This document shows positions 55,724 through 63,989 of a DNA stretch of 64,000 nucleotides, in pieces. Made by a program: the position numbers and the translations under genes. The first letter of the stretch is position 1. The number at the start of each line of letters is the position of its first letter. This DNA is from CAVTZP01 sp963739245. GTDB taxonomy: Bacteria > Chloroflexota > Dehalococcoidia > Dehalococcoidales > BS750m-G39. The DNA lies in NCBI GenBank assembly GCA_963739245.1, contig CAVTZP010000007.1, positions 204,183-268,182 on the forward strand. The letters are read 5' to 3'. The notes beneath the pieces were generated by a model. That model was given only the letters and a program-made list of their open reading frames with translations. It did not search any database and was not told where the DNA came from.

Positions 55724-56194
55724 CTAACCGCCATATGTTTGCGGGAAAGCAGTCTCGGAGTACAAGAACTCTACCCTCTGCTTGTGCCCCAGCTCCTGTG
55801 ATGCTAGTTGCTCAAGAAGCCTTTTCACCGGTCCTAATGGGTGTACCCCGGCGAGGCTGAGGTAGAATTCATGGGACATCTTTTCACGATTTGCGGCGAG
55901 CAGGAAAACATCCTTAAGCTTCATGCCAGGAGATATTTCCGGCGGCTCGAGGTGCTCAGCAATCTTGTAATCTAGAATCTGCTCCCTCGGTAACGCCCCT
56001 TCCTTAAACTCACCCCGCAAGTATCTTCGTAGCAGGTTCTCATGCCCCTGCTCTTCTTGGGATAACTGCCGAAACGCGTCTTTAGTTGCCTCGTCGGTCA
56101 TTTTCTGGCTCAAGTCGCGATACAGGTGCTGGGACTCAATTTCCCTCTGTATCGCCTTTTCCAAAGCCTTCTCTAAAGTTAACCGAGTTGTCAT
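55724..56194 (-). CDS. Ferritin-like diiron (rubrerythrin-type) protein
   Basis: A four-helix protein of 156 residues. The two iron motifs are EIESQHLYRDL with EEQGHENLL, and REKMSHEFYLSL with QELGHKQRV. No rubredoxin domain follows. Probably an oxygen or peroxide scavenger, fitting its place 57 bp upstream of metF and 19 bp after the CDGSH gene. Confidence 0.88.
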   Translation of the reverse strand: MTTRLTLEKALEKAIQREIESQHLYRDLSQKMTDEATKDAFRQLSQEEQGHENLLRRYLRGEFKEGALPREQILDYKIAEHLEPPEISPGMKLKDVFLLAANREKMSHEFYLSLAGVHPLGPVKRLLEQLASQELGHKQRVEFLYSETAFPQTYGG

Positions 56195-56213
56195 TGCTGC
56201 ATCCCTTACTATT

Positions 56214-56897
56214 TTACTCTGAGCTTAGGTGGCTACCATCACAGAACGGTTTATTAGCCGACTTGCCGCAGCGGCAAAGAGTTACCCGGTGGCGGATTTC
56301 GTAAGTAGTGCCATCGGCAGACTCAATAGGAATACCACCCCGTACCCAGATTGGGCCCATTACCCCAGCCTGGGTATCCTCAACCAGCCCAATTGACGGT
56401 TCGAATTTGGGCTCAATGGCTTCCCCATTCTTTTCCCAGACGACGAGCCGTCCCCCGGGGCAGTCGCCGGCCTCTTCGATAGCCTTTTGCTTATCTTCTG
56501 GGTCATCAGATTGCTTGGTGAGTTTCCAGATACCCCCGGCGCGGTGACAGAAACGGGCTGAAGCGCAGAAGTCTTGGGCATCGGTTAACCTTAGACCGGG
56601 ACCGTCAATCTCATTAGCTTGCTCCAGATAGGGCTGCCGGCTGGCAGTCTCGGTACCGTCAAAATGGATTTTCATATGCGTGCCATCGCAAAATGGCTTG
56701 TGCTGGGAATGTCCGCAACGACACAGGGCATAGTTTTCTTGCGATGGATATTTCTTGCCCTCACGCCACCCATGGCATTGCCCTTCCGAATCTATACATA
56801 TTATCTGTTCCGATAGAGGAATCCCGCCGGATACGAGATAAGGTCCGTTCTTACTGGTTTTGATTTTACCCCTGCTATCAGGCTTTCCCATTTCCAC
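56214..56897 (-). CDS. CDGSH iron-sulfur domain protein (two CDGSH motifs)
   Basis: 227 residues. Two CDGSH sites, CRCGHSQHKPFCDGTH and CRCGKSANKPFCDGSH, would each bind a 2Fe-2S cluster. Between them lies a divergent Cys-containing domain DFCASARFCHRAGG. It is typical of mCDGSH proteins linked to redox or iron sensing. A GTG at 56897 or ATG at 56891 can start it; sodB ends 26 bp upstream. Confidence 0.9.
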   Translation of the reverse strand: MEMGKPDSRGKIKTSKNGPYLVSGGIPLSEQIICIDSEGQCHGWREGKKYPSQENYALCRCGHSQHKPFCDGTHMKIHFDGTETASRQPYLEQANEIDGPGLRLTDAQDFCASARFCHRAGGIWKLTKQSDDPEDKQKAIEEAGDCPGGRLVVWEKNGEAIEPKFEPSIGLVEDTQAGVMGPIWVRGGIPIESADGTTYEIRHRVTLCRCGKSANKPFCDGSHLSSE

Positions 56898-56923
56898 TCA
56901 TACCGGTCCAATCTTTTGTCTCA

Positions 56924-57502
56924 TCACTTCAACCGACCTTCCACTACACTCCAATTTATATTCTTGAAAAAGGCGGCTATGTAATCAGCTCGCTTCAGCC
57001 CGTAATCGGTGATGAAGGCATGCTCGAAGACATCCATTACCAAGATAGGACGGCAGCCGGCAAGATGACCAACCTCGTGCTCATTAATCCACTGGTTAAA
57101 CAGCCCGCCGGTCACATTATCCTGATACAGTATCACCCAGCCGATGCCGCGCATCGCCCCGGTAGCCCTGAAATCCTGCTCCCAGGCATCATAGCTACCA
57201 TAGACATCGGCCAGCTTTTTGGTCAGGGCACCCGCTTTCTCCAGGGGTGTTTTACCCCCCAGATTCTCAAAGTAGTATTCGTGGAGGCGCATGCCATTGA
57301 ACTCAAAACCAAAGCGGCGTTTAAGTTCAGAGTATTCTGGAGTACCAGTCTTTCCCTCCTTCAGCATAGCCGCGAGCAAGTCCGATAGCTTGTTAGTATT
57401 GGTCACGTAGCCCTGGTAGAGAGTAAAGTGGTTTTTGAGTAAGGTTTCGCTAAAGCCCTCCATCCCGATGAGATTGCTATAGTCCTTTGCTGAGTAAGTC
57501 AT
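56924..57502 (-). CDS. sodB: Iron/manganese superoxide dismutase
   Basis: Removes superoxide. 192 residues with all four metal ligands: His25, His74, Asp157 and His161 (MDVFEHAF). Metal choice cannot be told. It leads the operon sodB-CDGSH-ferritin-metF and is divergent from the Fe-S assembly operon. Confidence 0.95.
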   Translation of the reverse strand: MTYSAKDYSNLIGMEGFSETLLKNHFTLYQGYVTNTNKLSDLLAAMLKEGKTGTPEYSELKRRFGFEFNGMRLHEYYFENLGGKTPLEKAGALTKKLADVYGSYDAWEQDFRATGAMRGIGWVILYQDNVTGGLFNQWINEHEVGHLAGCRPILVMDVFEHAFITDYGLKRADYIAAFFKNINWSVVEGRLK

Positions 57503-57551
57503 TGTATTCCTCCTTCCCCAAGTCTACTTACCGCGCCTGACCGCTAGTAAA

Positions 57552-57580
57552 ATGATACGCCCACCGCCTCGGGGCGTCAA
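57552..57580 (-). promoter_or_regulatory. Putative promoter of sodB
   Basis: Minus-strand TTGACG (57575-57580), 17 bp, TATCAT (57552-57557). Confidence 0.65.
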
Positions 57581-57598
57581 GTTAGTCCGGTTAGGGTT

Positions 57599-57627
57599 TT
57601 GACATCTGCTTAATTTGGAACTATTAT
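57599..57627 (+). promoter_or_regulatory. Putative promoter of the tusA Fe-S operon
   Basis: A perfect TTGACA (57599-57604), 17 bp, TATTAT (57622-57627). It lies back-to-back with the sodB promoter. Only 18 bp separate the two -35 boxes, so a shared regulator is possible. Confidence 0.7.
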
Positions 57628-57677
57628 TCTAAATTAGAGGAGTAAACTATCCAGGCAAGCAAGGGAGGTAATTAGGC

Positions 57678-57899
57678 ATGGCTGAGATAAAGGTGGACTG
57701 CACTGGTGAAACCTGTCCCGTCCCTTTAGTTGAAACCCGCAAGGCTTTGAGGAAAGCGAAAGAGGGTGACATTGTCGAGGTTATCGGAACCCATCCCTCC
57801 TCTAAAAAAGAAATACCAATGGCGGTCAAAGCTCTGGGGTTGAAACTAATCGACGTTCAGGAGAAAAGCGGCGTCTGGAAAATAAGAATACGCCGGTAA
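57678..57899 (+). CDS. tusA: TusA-family sulfurtransferase
   Basis: A small persulfide carrier of 73 residues. The active Cys13 is in ETCPVPL (CPxP box), with Cys8 nearby. It is first in the operon tusA-dsrE-iscS-like-iscU-dnaJ. GGGAGG precedes the ATG. It would hand sulfane sulfur to partners; the neighbours are the likely acceptors. Confidence 0.92.
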   Translation: MAEIKVDCTGETCPVPLVETRKALRKAKEGDIVEVIGTHPSSKKEIPMAVKALGLKLIDVQEKSGVWKIRIRR

Positions 57900-57915
57900 A
57901 AAGGAGGGATTAACT

Positions 57916-58335
57916 ATGACAGAAAAAATTACCATAATAGTTCATAGCGGCGATATGGATAAGGTCTATAGTGCCCTCATCATAGGCAATGGGGCACTGG
58001 CAATGGGGATGGAAGCCTCTCTGTTTTTCACCTTCTGGGGACTGCAACGTCTCAAGAAAGGGGGCTTGGAAAAGGGACCCCTCTCAAAGATGAACATGCT
58101 GGGACTGGGCAAGTGGATGATTAAACGGAAGATGAAACAGGCGGGCGTGGTTTCTCTGGAGAGGCTCCTCCAGGACTTCAAGGAACTCGGCGGCAAGATT
58201 CTCGCCTGTGATATGACCATGGAGATAATGGGGGTAAAGAAGGAAGACCTCCGTGACGACTTAATATCGGATTACTGCGCCGTCGGGACTTACCTCAGTG
58301 AGGCGAGGGAATCAAAGATAACCCTCTTCATATGA
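57916..58335 (+). CDS. DsrE/DsrF-like (DsrE2) family protein
   Basis: 139 residues. HSGDMDKVYSALIIGNGALAMG and FTFWGLQRLKKG mark the DsrE2-type fold. Two Cys (LACDMTM and DYCAVG) could carry persulfide. A hydrophobic segment near residues 24-44 is a core strand-helix. AAGGAGGG precedes the ATG. It lies between tusA and the iscS-like gene. Confidence 0.88.
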   Translation: MTEKITIIVHSGDMDKVYSALIIGNGALAMGMEASLFFTFWGLQRLKKGGLEKGPLSKMNMLGLGKWMIKRKMKQAGVVSLERLLQDFKELGGKILACDMTMEIMGVKKEDLRDDLISDYCAVGTYLSEARESKITLFI

Positions 58336-58347
58336 TAGGAGTGGGAA

Positions 58348-59523
58348 ATGTTGAACCGGCCTATTTATCTGGACAACGCCGCCGCCACGCGTTTGGATGA
58401 GCGGGTACTAGAGGCGATGAAGCCATACTTCTTCGATACCTATGCCGTTGCCACTTCAGAGTTTGCCTATTCCCAGGGCATAGAGTCCAGAGAAGCGTTG
58501 GACAAAACTAGAGAAGCCCTGGCGGCGGCTCTAGGCGCTAGTCCAGAAGAGTTCATTTTCACCTCAGGAAGTACTGAATCCTCTAACATTGCCCTGAAAG
58601 GGGTGGCGCTAGCTCTGGGTAATAAGAAAGGAAGACACATAATTGTGTCAAAGATAGAGGATTTCCCGGTACTGCATAGCGCCAGAGCCTTAGAGAAGGA
58701 GGGCTTCCGAGCGACCTATTTAGCTGTAGATAGCGATGGCTTTGTAAACCTTGACCAGCTCAAAGACGCCATCACCAATGAGACCATTCTGGTTTCCATT
58801 CAATATGCCAACCAGGAAATAGGCACTATCCAGGATATTGCCGCCGTAGGCAAAATCTGCCGTGATAAAGGGGTTCTGTTTCATACCGATGCCACGCATA
58901 CCTTCGCCCGAGTCCCCCTTGACGTGAGGAAAATAGCGGTGGACTTAATCACGGTATCTGCCCACACCATCCACGGACCGAATGGCATCGGCGGTCTTTA
59001 CATCCGTAAAGGGACACAAATAGCCAAGTGGATGGACGGCGGATTTCAGGAGTTCAACCTTCGGGCTGGCCCGGAAAACATATCCGGGGCGGTGGGGTTT
59101 GCCAAAGCGGTGGAACTAGTCACGCCAGAGGAAAACAAGCGGCTACAAGCGATGCGTGACCGTATTATCGACCGTATCCTTGCCGAAATACCAGACACAA
59201 TCCTTAATGGCCACCGCAGTAAAAGGCTACCGCAGAACGCCAATATCACCTTCCATTTTGTGGAGGGTGAATCCATTACCCTGCACCTTGATATGCATGG
59301 CTTCGCCGTAAACACTGGCTCTGCCTGTTTCAGCCGCTCTCTGGAGAGCAGCCACGTTATCCTCGGGATAGGCGGCGACCATGAAAGGGCACACGGCTCA
59401 ATACGCTTCACCTTCGGGCGCTACAACACAATGGAAGACGTCGATGCCGTAGTCCAGACACTGACCGAGGTGATACCAGAACTCAGAAGTATCAGTCCAT
59501 TGGGCAAGGAAAAGAAAAAATAG
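58348..59523 (+). CDS. Cysteine desulfurase homologue lacking the PLP lysine
   Basis: A class-V aminotransferase fold protein of 391 residues aligned with IscS/NifS. At the Schiff-base position it reads SAHTIHGPNG where active enzymes read SAHKxxGPKG, so Thr207 replaces Lys. The ring-stacking His of EHPAVL is Asp105 (IEDFPVL), and the conserved Gln of the DAxQ motif is His184. The TSGSTESSN phosphate loop, Asp181 and the persulfide Cys327 (TGSACFSRSL) remain. It probably cannot form the PLP aldimine and so is not a standard desulfurase. An Archaeoglobus fulgidus IscS also lacks this Lys. It is followed by iscU. Confidence 0.9.
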   Translation: MLNRPIYLDNAAATRLDERVLEAMKPYFFDTYAVATSEFAYSQGIESREALDKTREALAAALGASPEEFIFTSGSTESSNIALKGVALALGNKKGRHIIVSKIEDFPVLHSARALEKEGFRATYLAVDSDGFVNLDQLKDAITNETILVSIQYANQEIGTIQDIAAVGKICRDKGVLFHTDATHTFARVPLDVRKIAVDLITVSAHTIHGPNGIGGLYIRKGTQIAKWMDGGFQEFNLRAGPENISGAVGFAKAVELVTPEENKRLQAMRDRIIDRILAEIPDTILNGHRSKRLPQNANITFHFVEGESITLHLDMHGFAVNTGSACFSRSLESSHVILGIGGDHERAHGSIRFTFGRYNTMEDVDAVVQTLTEVIPELRSISPLGKEKKK

Positions 59524-59534
59524 GAGGGATAGAG

Positions 59535-60170
59535 ATGAAATTCCCCTATAGCGAAACGGTGCTGGAACACTTCCGCCACCCACGCAACGTGGGCAAGATT
59601 GAGAATGCCGACGGCAAGGCAACAGAAGGCAGCCCGGCCTGCGGCGACATGGTGTCGGTATATATCAATGTTGACCCAAAGACCAATACCCTCGCCGACA
59701 TTAAGTTTGAATCCTACGGCTGTGCCTCTAACATCGCTACCGGCTCTATCATCACCGAACTGGCCAAAGGCAAGACACTGGACGAAGCCAAAAGGATTAC
59801 CTGGAAGCAGGCATCAGATGCACTGGGAGGGCTGCCCAAAATCAAAGCCCACTGCTCGGTGCTGGCGGTAGAGGGTTTACGCTCCGCCATTGAAAACTAT
59901 GAAGAGCGCCACGGTCTGGCCAAAGAGAAAGTACCGACCACCGTGGAGGTGGTGCAGAAGCGGCTGAGGAAGGTTATGAACCCATTAAGCGGGTTAGACC
60001 TGGTTAGAACTAACCTGGTGCAAAATATTGAGGTAAAGGATGGGGCGGTGCGGGTGGTGGTGGATTTGCCCGCGGATAACCAGTTTGCCCCCGCCATAAA
60101 GGAAGAAATCGTAGAGAAGATAGAACCACTCTGGGATGTGAAAAAGGTAGTGGTTGAATTTACGGAGTAA
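59535..60170 (+). CDS. iscU: IscU-type Fe-S scaffold fused to a MIP18/DUF59 domain
   Basis: Residues 1-125 are an IscU scaffold with Cys36 and Asp38 (SPACGDMV), Cys63 (GCASN) and Cys107 (KAHCSV). Residues 134-209 resemble a DUF59/MIP18 domain (VVQKRLRKVMNPLSGLDLVRT...), a family that helps deliver Fe-S clusters. The C-terminal CxxC of ordinary NifU is absent. The two-domain layout puts assembly and targeting in one chain. GGAGGG precedes the ATG. Confidence 0.88.
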   Translation: MKFPYSETVLEHFRHPRNVGKIENADGKATEGSPACGDMVSVYINVDPKTNTLADIKFESYGCASNIATGSIITELAKGKTLDEAKRITWKQASDALGGLPKIKAHCSVLAVEGLRSAIENYEERHGLAKEKVPTTVEVVQKRLRKVMNPLSGLDLVRTNLVQNIEVKDGAVRVVVDLPADNQFAPAIKEEIVEKIEPLWDVKKVVVEFTE

Positions 60171-60179
60171 GAAAGAATA

Positions 60180-60821
60180 ATGGCTAAGGACTATTATCAG
60201 ACTCTAGGTGTGCAAAGAAACGCCACCGATGAGCAAGTAAAGAAGGCTTATCGCAAGCTGGCAATGCAATACCACCCCGACCGCAACCCGGGGAAGGAGA
60301 AATGGGCTAACGAAAAGTTCAAGGAGATTAACGAAGCCTTCAGCGTTCTCGGTGACCCGGAAAAGAGAAAACAATATGACCAGTTCGGCACCGTGGGCAA
60401 TATTGGCGATATCTTTGGCAGTCCTTCTACTCGGACTACCTTTGAAGATTTAATGAAAGACTTTGGCGGGTCTGGCCTTGGGTTTGACTTTCTTGATGGC
60501 ATCTTTGGCGAATCCCTGAAAGGAAGAGGCTTCACCTTCAAGGTATATAGTCAGGGGGCGGGTAACCCCAGGGGGATGAGATTTGAAGAAATATTTAGTC
60601 AGGCGCAACGTCCCCGGCACCGCGATGCCCGCTATGAAATAACCATCACCAAAGAGCAGGCCGCCCGGGGTTTGGAGAAGGACCTGGTCAGAAAGGGCAA
60701 GAAGCTGCGGGTGAAAATCCCTGCCGGGGTAAAGACCGGAACCAAGGTAAGACTCCGAAGCGCCCGCCGGGTAACTGACGGTCAGCCGGGGGATATTATA
60801 ATTCTGGTCAAGGTTAAATAA
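60180..60821 (+). CDS. DnaJ-type J-domain protein
   Basis: 213 residues: a J domain with HPD (YHPDRNPG, near residue 32), a Gly-rich linker to about 110, and a short substrate-binding C-terminus (YEITITKEQAARGLEKDL, VKIPAGVKTGTKVRLR). No zinc-finger domain, so CbpA/DnaJ-type II. At this position it could play the HscB-like role for IscU. Follows iscU by 9 bp. Confidence 0.88.
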   Translation: MAKDYYQTLGVQRNATDEQVKKAYRKLAMQYHPDRNPGKEKWANEKFKEINEAFSVLGDPEKRKQYDQFGTVGNIGDIFGSPSTRTTFEDLMKDFGGSGLGFDFLDGIFGESLKGRGFTFKVYSQGAGNPRGMRFEEIFSQAQRPRHRDARYEITITKEQAARGLEKDLVRKGKKLRVKIPAGVKTGTKVRLRSARRVTDGQPGDIIILVKVK

Positions 60822-60822
60822 A

Positions 60823-60918
60823 ATGGCAGGGCAAAGTAAGCAAGACTACTGGAAGTATCTATTCGCCCCTGACTATGTAGCTCTCGTTGGCGCATCTAAT
60901 ACCCGGTTCTTCTCCTGA
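60823..60918 (+). pseudogene. N-terminal fragment of an ADP-forming acyl-CoA synthetase
   Basis: 31 codons starting 1 bp after dnaJ: FAPDYVALVGASNT is the start of the CoA-binding domain of NDP-forming acetyl/acyl-CoA synthetases. After that the sequence loses similarity and stops. This marks an abrupt break where the lower-GC region begins, so the rest of the gene was lost or separated. Confidence 0.65.
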
Positions 60919-61031
60919 AATGAGCTTCCTATGATATTCTTCTCGCCAATCGTTCAAGATGAGTAACCTCCTCAAATCTTACGTCACTCTTGTCAGCACT
61001 CTGCAAGAGATTCAAGTGCTATTCCTTCTGT

Positions 61032-61449
61032 CTAGCGTTTACCTTTCTTTTTCAGATCGTTTTTCAAATCTTCTAATACGATTTTTAAATTGATATGCGG
61101 AGGATAAACCCGATCAAACCCCATCTCCTTAAATTTCATCTCATCCTCCTTGAAATCGTGTTTGCCCCACGGCCAGATGTCCTCCTAAAATTAAGAGGAC
61201 ATCCCCCAGACCCGCTTCGATACACTTCTCTTTAAAGCCCGCCAGGTCGAATTCTGCCATACCATAAAGGGAGCTGATCATGATCGCATCCGCAGCGGTT
61301 TTCTGCGCCGCTCTAATAAATTCTTTCGCCCGCGTAAGGGCATTTAATTCTGTTACCTTAAAGCCCTCCTCCTTCAAGACCCTTGATAGAATCTTGATCC
61401 CAATGACGTGTGAATCATGTCCAACGGTTCCTGTGACGATATTAATCAC
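61032..61449 (-). CDS. B12-binding glutamate-mutase-like small subunit (one frameshift)
   Basis: The cobalamin-binding motif D-x-H-x-x-G is seen as GHDSHVIG, with SSLYG and LILGGHLAVG further on, as in GlmS. The frame breaks at a run of four C (61165-61168); removing one base continues as VGKHDFKEDEMKFKEMGFDRV to a stop at 61032, 138 residues. A GTG at 61449 follows GAGGAGG. It is the partner of the downstream-listed E-type subunit, which lies upstream in transcription. Confidence 0.85.
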
Positions 61450-61478
61450 TAGGATCCTCCTCAAAAGACCATCCAATT

Positions 61479-62953
61479 TCAAGAACCCAGGAGAGTCTCG
61501 CTCCCTACGACTTCTCCCTGACTTAAGGCCCAAAAATCTTCAATAAACACTTCGTAATTCATCTTCCGATGCTCTACTAATTCTCTTTCCCTTACCTTCT
61601 CCCGATGAAATTTCTTAGCCTCTTCCGGAATAGGCAAATTGCCAAAGTCAAGATAGCGCACAGCTCCTTGATTATCTCTAATCCCAAGAACTTGGCTTTT
61701 CACATGAATATTGCCGGACATGGGTGAATCGACTACTCCTATATCAACTGCTTTCATAAAGCCCACCACGACATCACCCTTCCCAAGTTCTAATATCCTG
61801 TTGATGATTGCCTTTACCTCCATTTCAGCAATCTTCTCTTCTATTTGTATTTGTTCGTCTTGAAGTCGTATTTTTTGCTTTCTTACCACCTTAAAAATCC
61901 AATTCGCTGCCCGATAGCTCATTGCATGAGCTTCTTTCGAAGCAACACCATGGGCTTCATCAATGGTTCTGAGAAATGCAGCTTCAGCCTCCGCCAACGC
62001 TGCCACCATGGCTGTATAAGTCAAATAACCAAATGCATATCCTGTTTCCTCCGGACAGGGGAAAATAGGAGTTTGGCCCACAAATAGACCAGGAACCATC
62101 ACATCTGAATAACCAAAATGATCCAGATACTCTTTAACAAGTCTTTTCGTCAGCCTTGCGTAAGCGATATCCTGCAGCAGTTTCCCTCACAATTAGCCCA
62201 TGGGACGATGCTCTTAACCCCTTGTTCGGCAGCCAGAAGAGCGGCTACAATCACGGTGACGATGCTCACACTGCTCGGGAAAGGTCCATGGGCTAACCAT
62301 GAATCGAGGTCAACTGTTATGATTACTCCATTCTCCGCATAGTATCCGATTAACTTATAGATGTATTGATAATTCGAAATACAATCGGCAACCGTGGCCG
62401 TTTTCTCATAATTTCCAAACGTTAAAAAAGGATCTGCCAATACGCCTGTCATGCCCGAAGCAAAACCGATCTCTGCTATTAACCGACAGTCAAGATTTGC
62501 AAATCTGGGATTGAAGGCAGCTTCACAGCTTTCCGTAACTTTCCTCGTCTTGTAAACTCCATGGTTGACAATGGGATATCCATTCAAGACAGCCCGGCCA
62601 GTTCTCACACTTTCTTCTAAGGCTTGTTGGGCTTTCTTAAATTGGCATAAACGGGTATAGCTATCAGTAGTGACTGGAATAAGCGGGACACCCGCCTCCA
62701 CTAAAGCTCTATTAAGCTCTATTTCATCCTCGAGGACGGGAGTCCCTGCCCTTGGAAAAACAACGGTCCTTCCTTCTTGATTCAGCCTCTCCACTACCTT
62801 GTGGAAACTTTTCTTATCAGGAAGGCTCTTTTGATAGTTGATAGCCTCCTCAAGATCGACTTCCTTTCCTGTTGGCCACATGGATAACACTTTTTGCCTT
62901 TCACTAAAAAATTTGTCCAAGTCAATTTTCTTTTGGACCGCCTTTTCTTTCAC
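61479..62953 (-). CDS. Glutamate-mutase-like catalytic subunit (one frameshift)
   Basis: The large subunit of an adenosylcobalamin-dependent carbon-skeleton mutase related to GlmE. N-terminal SERQKVLSMWPTGKEVDLEEAI, then RAGTPVLEDEIEL and VGFMKAVDIGVVDSPMSGN near the end. A break near 62179-62181 (one missing C) joins GNLLQDIAYARLTKRL; corrected length 491 residues. The middle differs from clostridial GlmE, so the substrate may not be glutamate. A GTG at 62953 follows GGGAGAAGG. No methylaspartase or GlmL is in view. Confidence 0.82.
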
Positions 62954-63006
62954 AATCCTTCTCCCTCTGCTCCAAATGTAAAAAGCAATTTCCCATAAGT
63001 GAAGCT

Positions 63007-63103
63007 CTCCGCCCACAGGGCGGGGCATCCGGGTAAGGACAATCAGATTGATATTGTCGGCTTTCCTCCCCGCCTACAAAGCGGGGCATCCAGCCGACGT
63101 CCC
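63007..63103 (-). repeat. Two structured GC-rich hairpin units
   Basis: On the plus strand CCGCCC-ACA-GGGCGG (63009-63024) and CCCCGC-CTACAAA-GCGGGG (63068-63086), each followed by CATCC. The second is nested inside GTCGGCT/AGCCGAC. They lie 50-150 bp upstream of the mutase start and stand out in an AT-rich region. They could be remnants of an IS200/IS605-type end or part of a leader RNA. Confidence 0.5.
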
Positions 63104-63461
63104 AGTGACGTATTTTCGTTTCTCCATGAGTGTCCCAGTATCTCCAAAAACCCTAGAACAAATGTTCTTAAAGCTTCAGAGGAAGAGAGAGTTCCTCGGT
63201 TGAACACCTCTTCAAACAACTCCCTTTTGCCGATCCGATCCTAAGAATCTTTGAGGCATACTCTTTTCCCTGAACGGGGCCTCCAAATTAAAGACAATCT
63301 GCTGATCAAAGAACGAACCCGGAAGAAAGGATAATGGAAAAGTCTCTTTCGCGCTTCTAGAGACATGCGAAATAAACTTGATTACGCCCTTCACGCAACC
63401 TTAGAACAATACCTGAGATTGAAAAATATCCAGACTTCCTATAACCGCTTTTGTCACACGA
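63104..63461. other. Gap without a recognised gene
   Basis: Between the hairpin units and the regulator only short unrecognised open frames occur. AT-rich. Confidence 0.4.
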
Positions 63462-63989
63462 TTACTTATCTTCCACATAGATGCCGAAAAACTTCAATTT
63501 TTCAAGTGCAGTTACTGAATGTTCCAATCGAGCATTGAAAACACTGCTATCCCCAGCTTCTAAAAAATAGGATTGACCATTCAGTTTCAACTCAGACTTT
63601 CCTTCGATATTATAATTAAATTCAATGCCTCGGTTGGTATGAGGATCTATCTTTTTACCTTTCTTCAGCTCTCCGTAGGTCACCACAATATTCTTTGTTA
63701 TCATATTACGGGGACCAATTATTTTGATCTTTAACATAGGACTTGATATAGACCTTTGGTTTTTTCGTTTTATACAAACAAAAGGTTCTCCCTTCTCCTC
63801 AAAAAAGGAATGGATTGATTTTTTAAGATGTTGAGCAATCTCGGAAAGAAGGACGACCGAAGGGCTGCTTTTACCCGTCTCGATCCTTTGAAGTGTAATG
63901 GGACTTATTCCCACTTTTTTCGCCAACTGTTGTAAAGTCAACTTGCTCTTTTTTCTTTCTACCCTAATCTTTGTTCCTATTTTTTCCAT
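63462..63989 (-). CDS. XRE-family regulator with cupin domain
   Basis: 175 residues: a helix-turn-helix (KSKLTLQQLAKKVGISPITLQRIETG, residues 14-39) and a C-terminal cupin barrel (HTNRGIEFNYNIEGKSELKLN, SSVFNARLEHSV) that may sense a small ligand. It is the gene upstream of the mutase pair on the same strand and is a candidate regulator of it. AT-rich like its neighbours. Confidence 0.88.
   Translation of the reverse strand: MEKIGTKIRVERKKSKLTLQQLAKKVGISPITLQRIETGKSSPSVVLLSEIAQHLKKSIHSFFEEKGEPFVCIKRKNQRSISSPMLKIKIIGPRNMITKNIVVTYGELKKGKKIDPHTNRGIEFNYNIEGKSELKLNGQSYFLEAGDSSVFNARLEHSVTALEKLKFFGIYVEDK

Noticed and set aside
62954..63103. Cobalamin riboswitch ahead of the B12 mutase
   Set aside because: No B12 box or other conserved core was seen; only simple hairpins.
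63007..63103. CRISPR array
   Set aside because: Only two imperfect palindromic units with differing sequence and no regular spacers.
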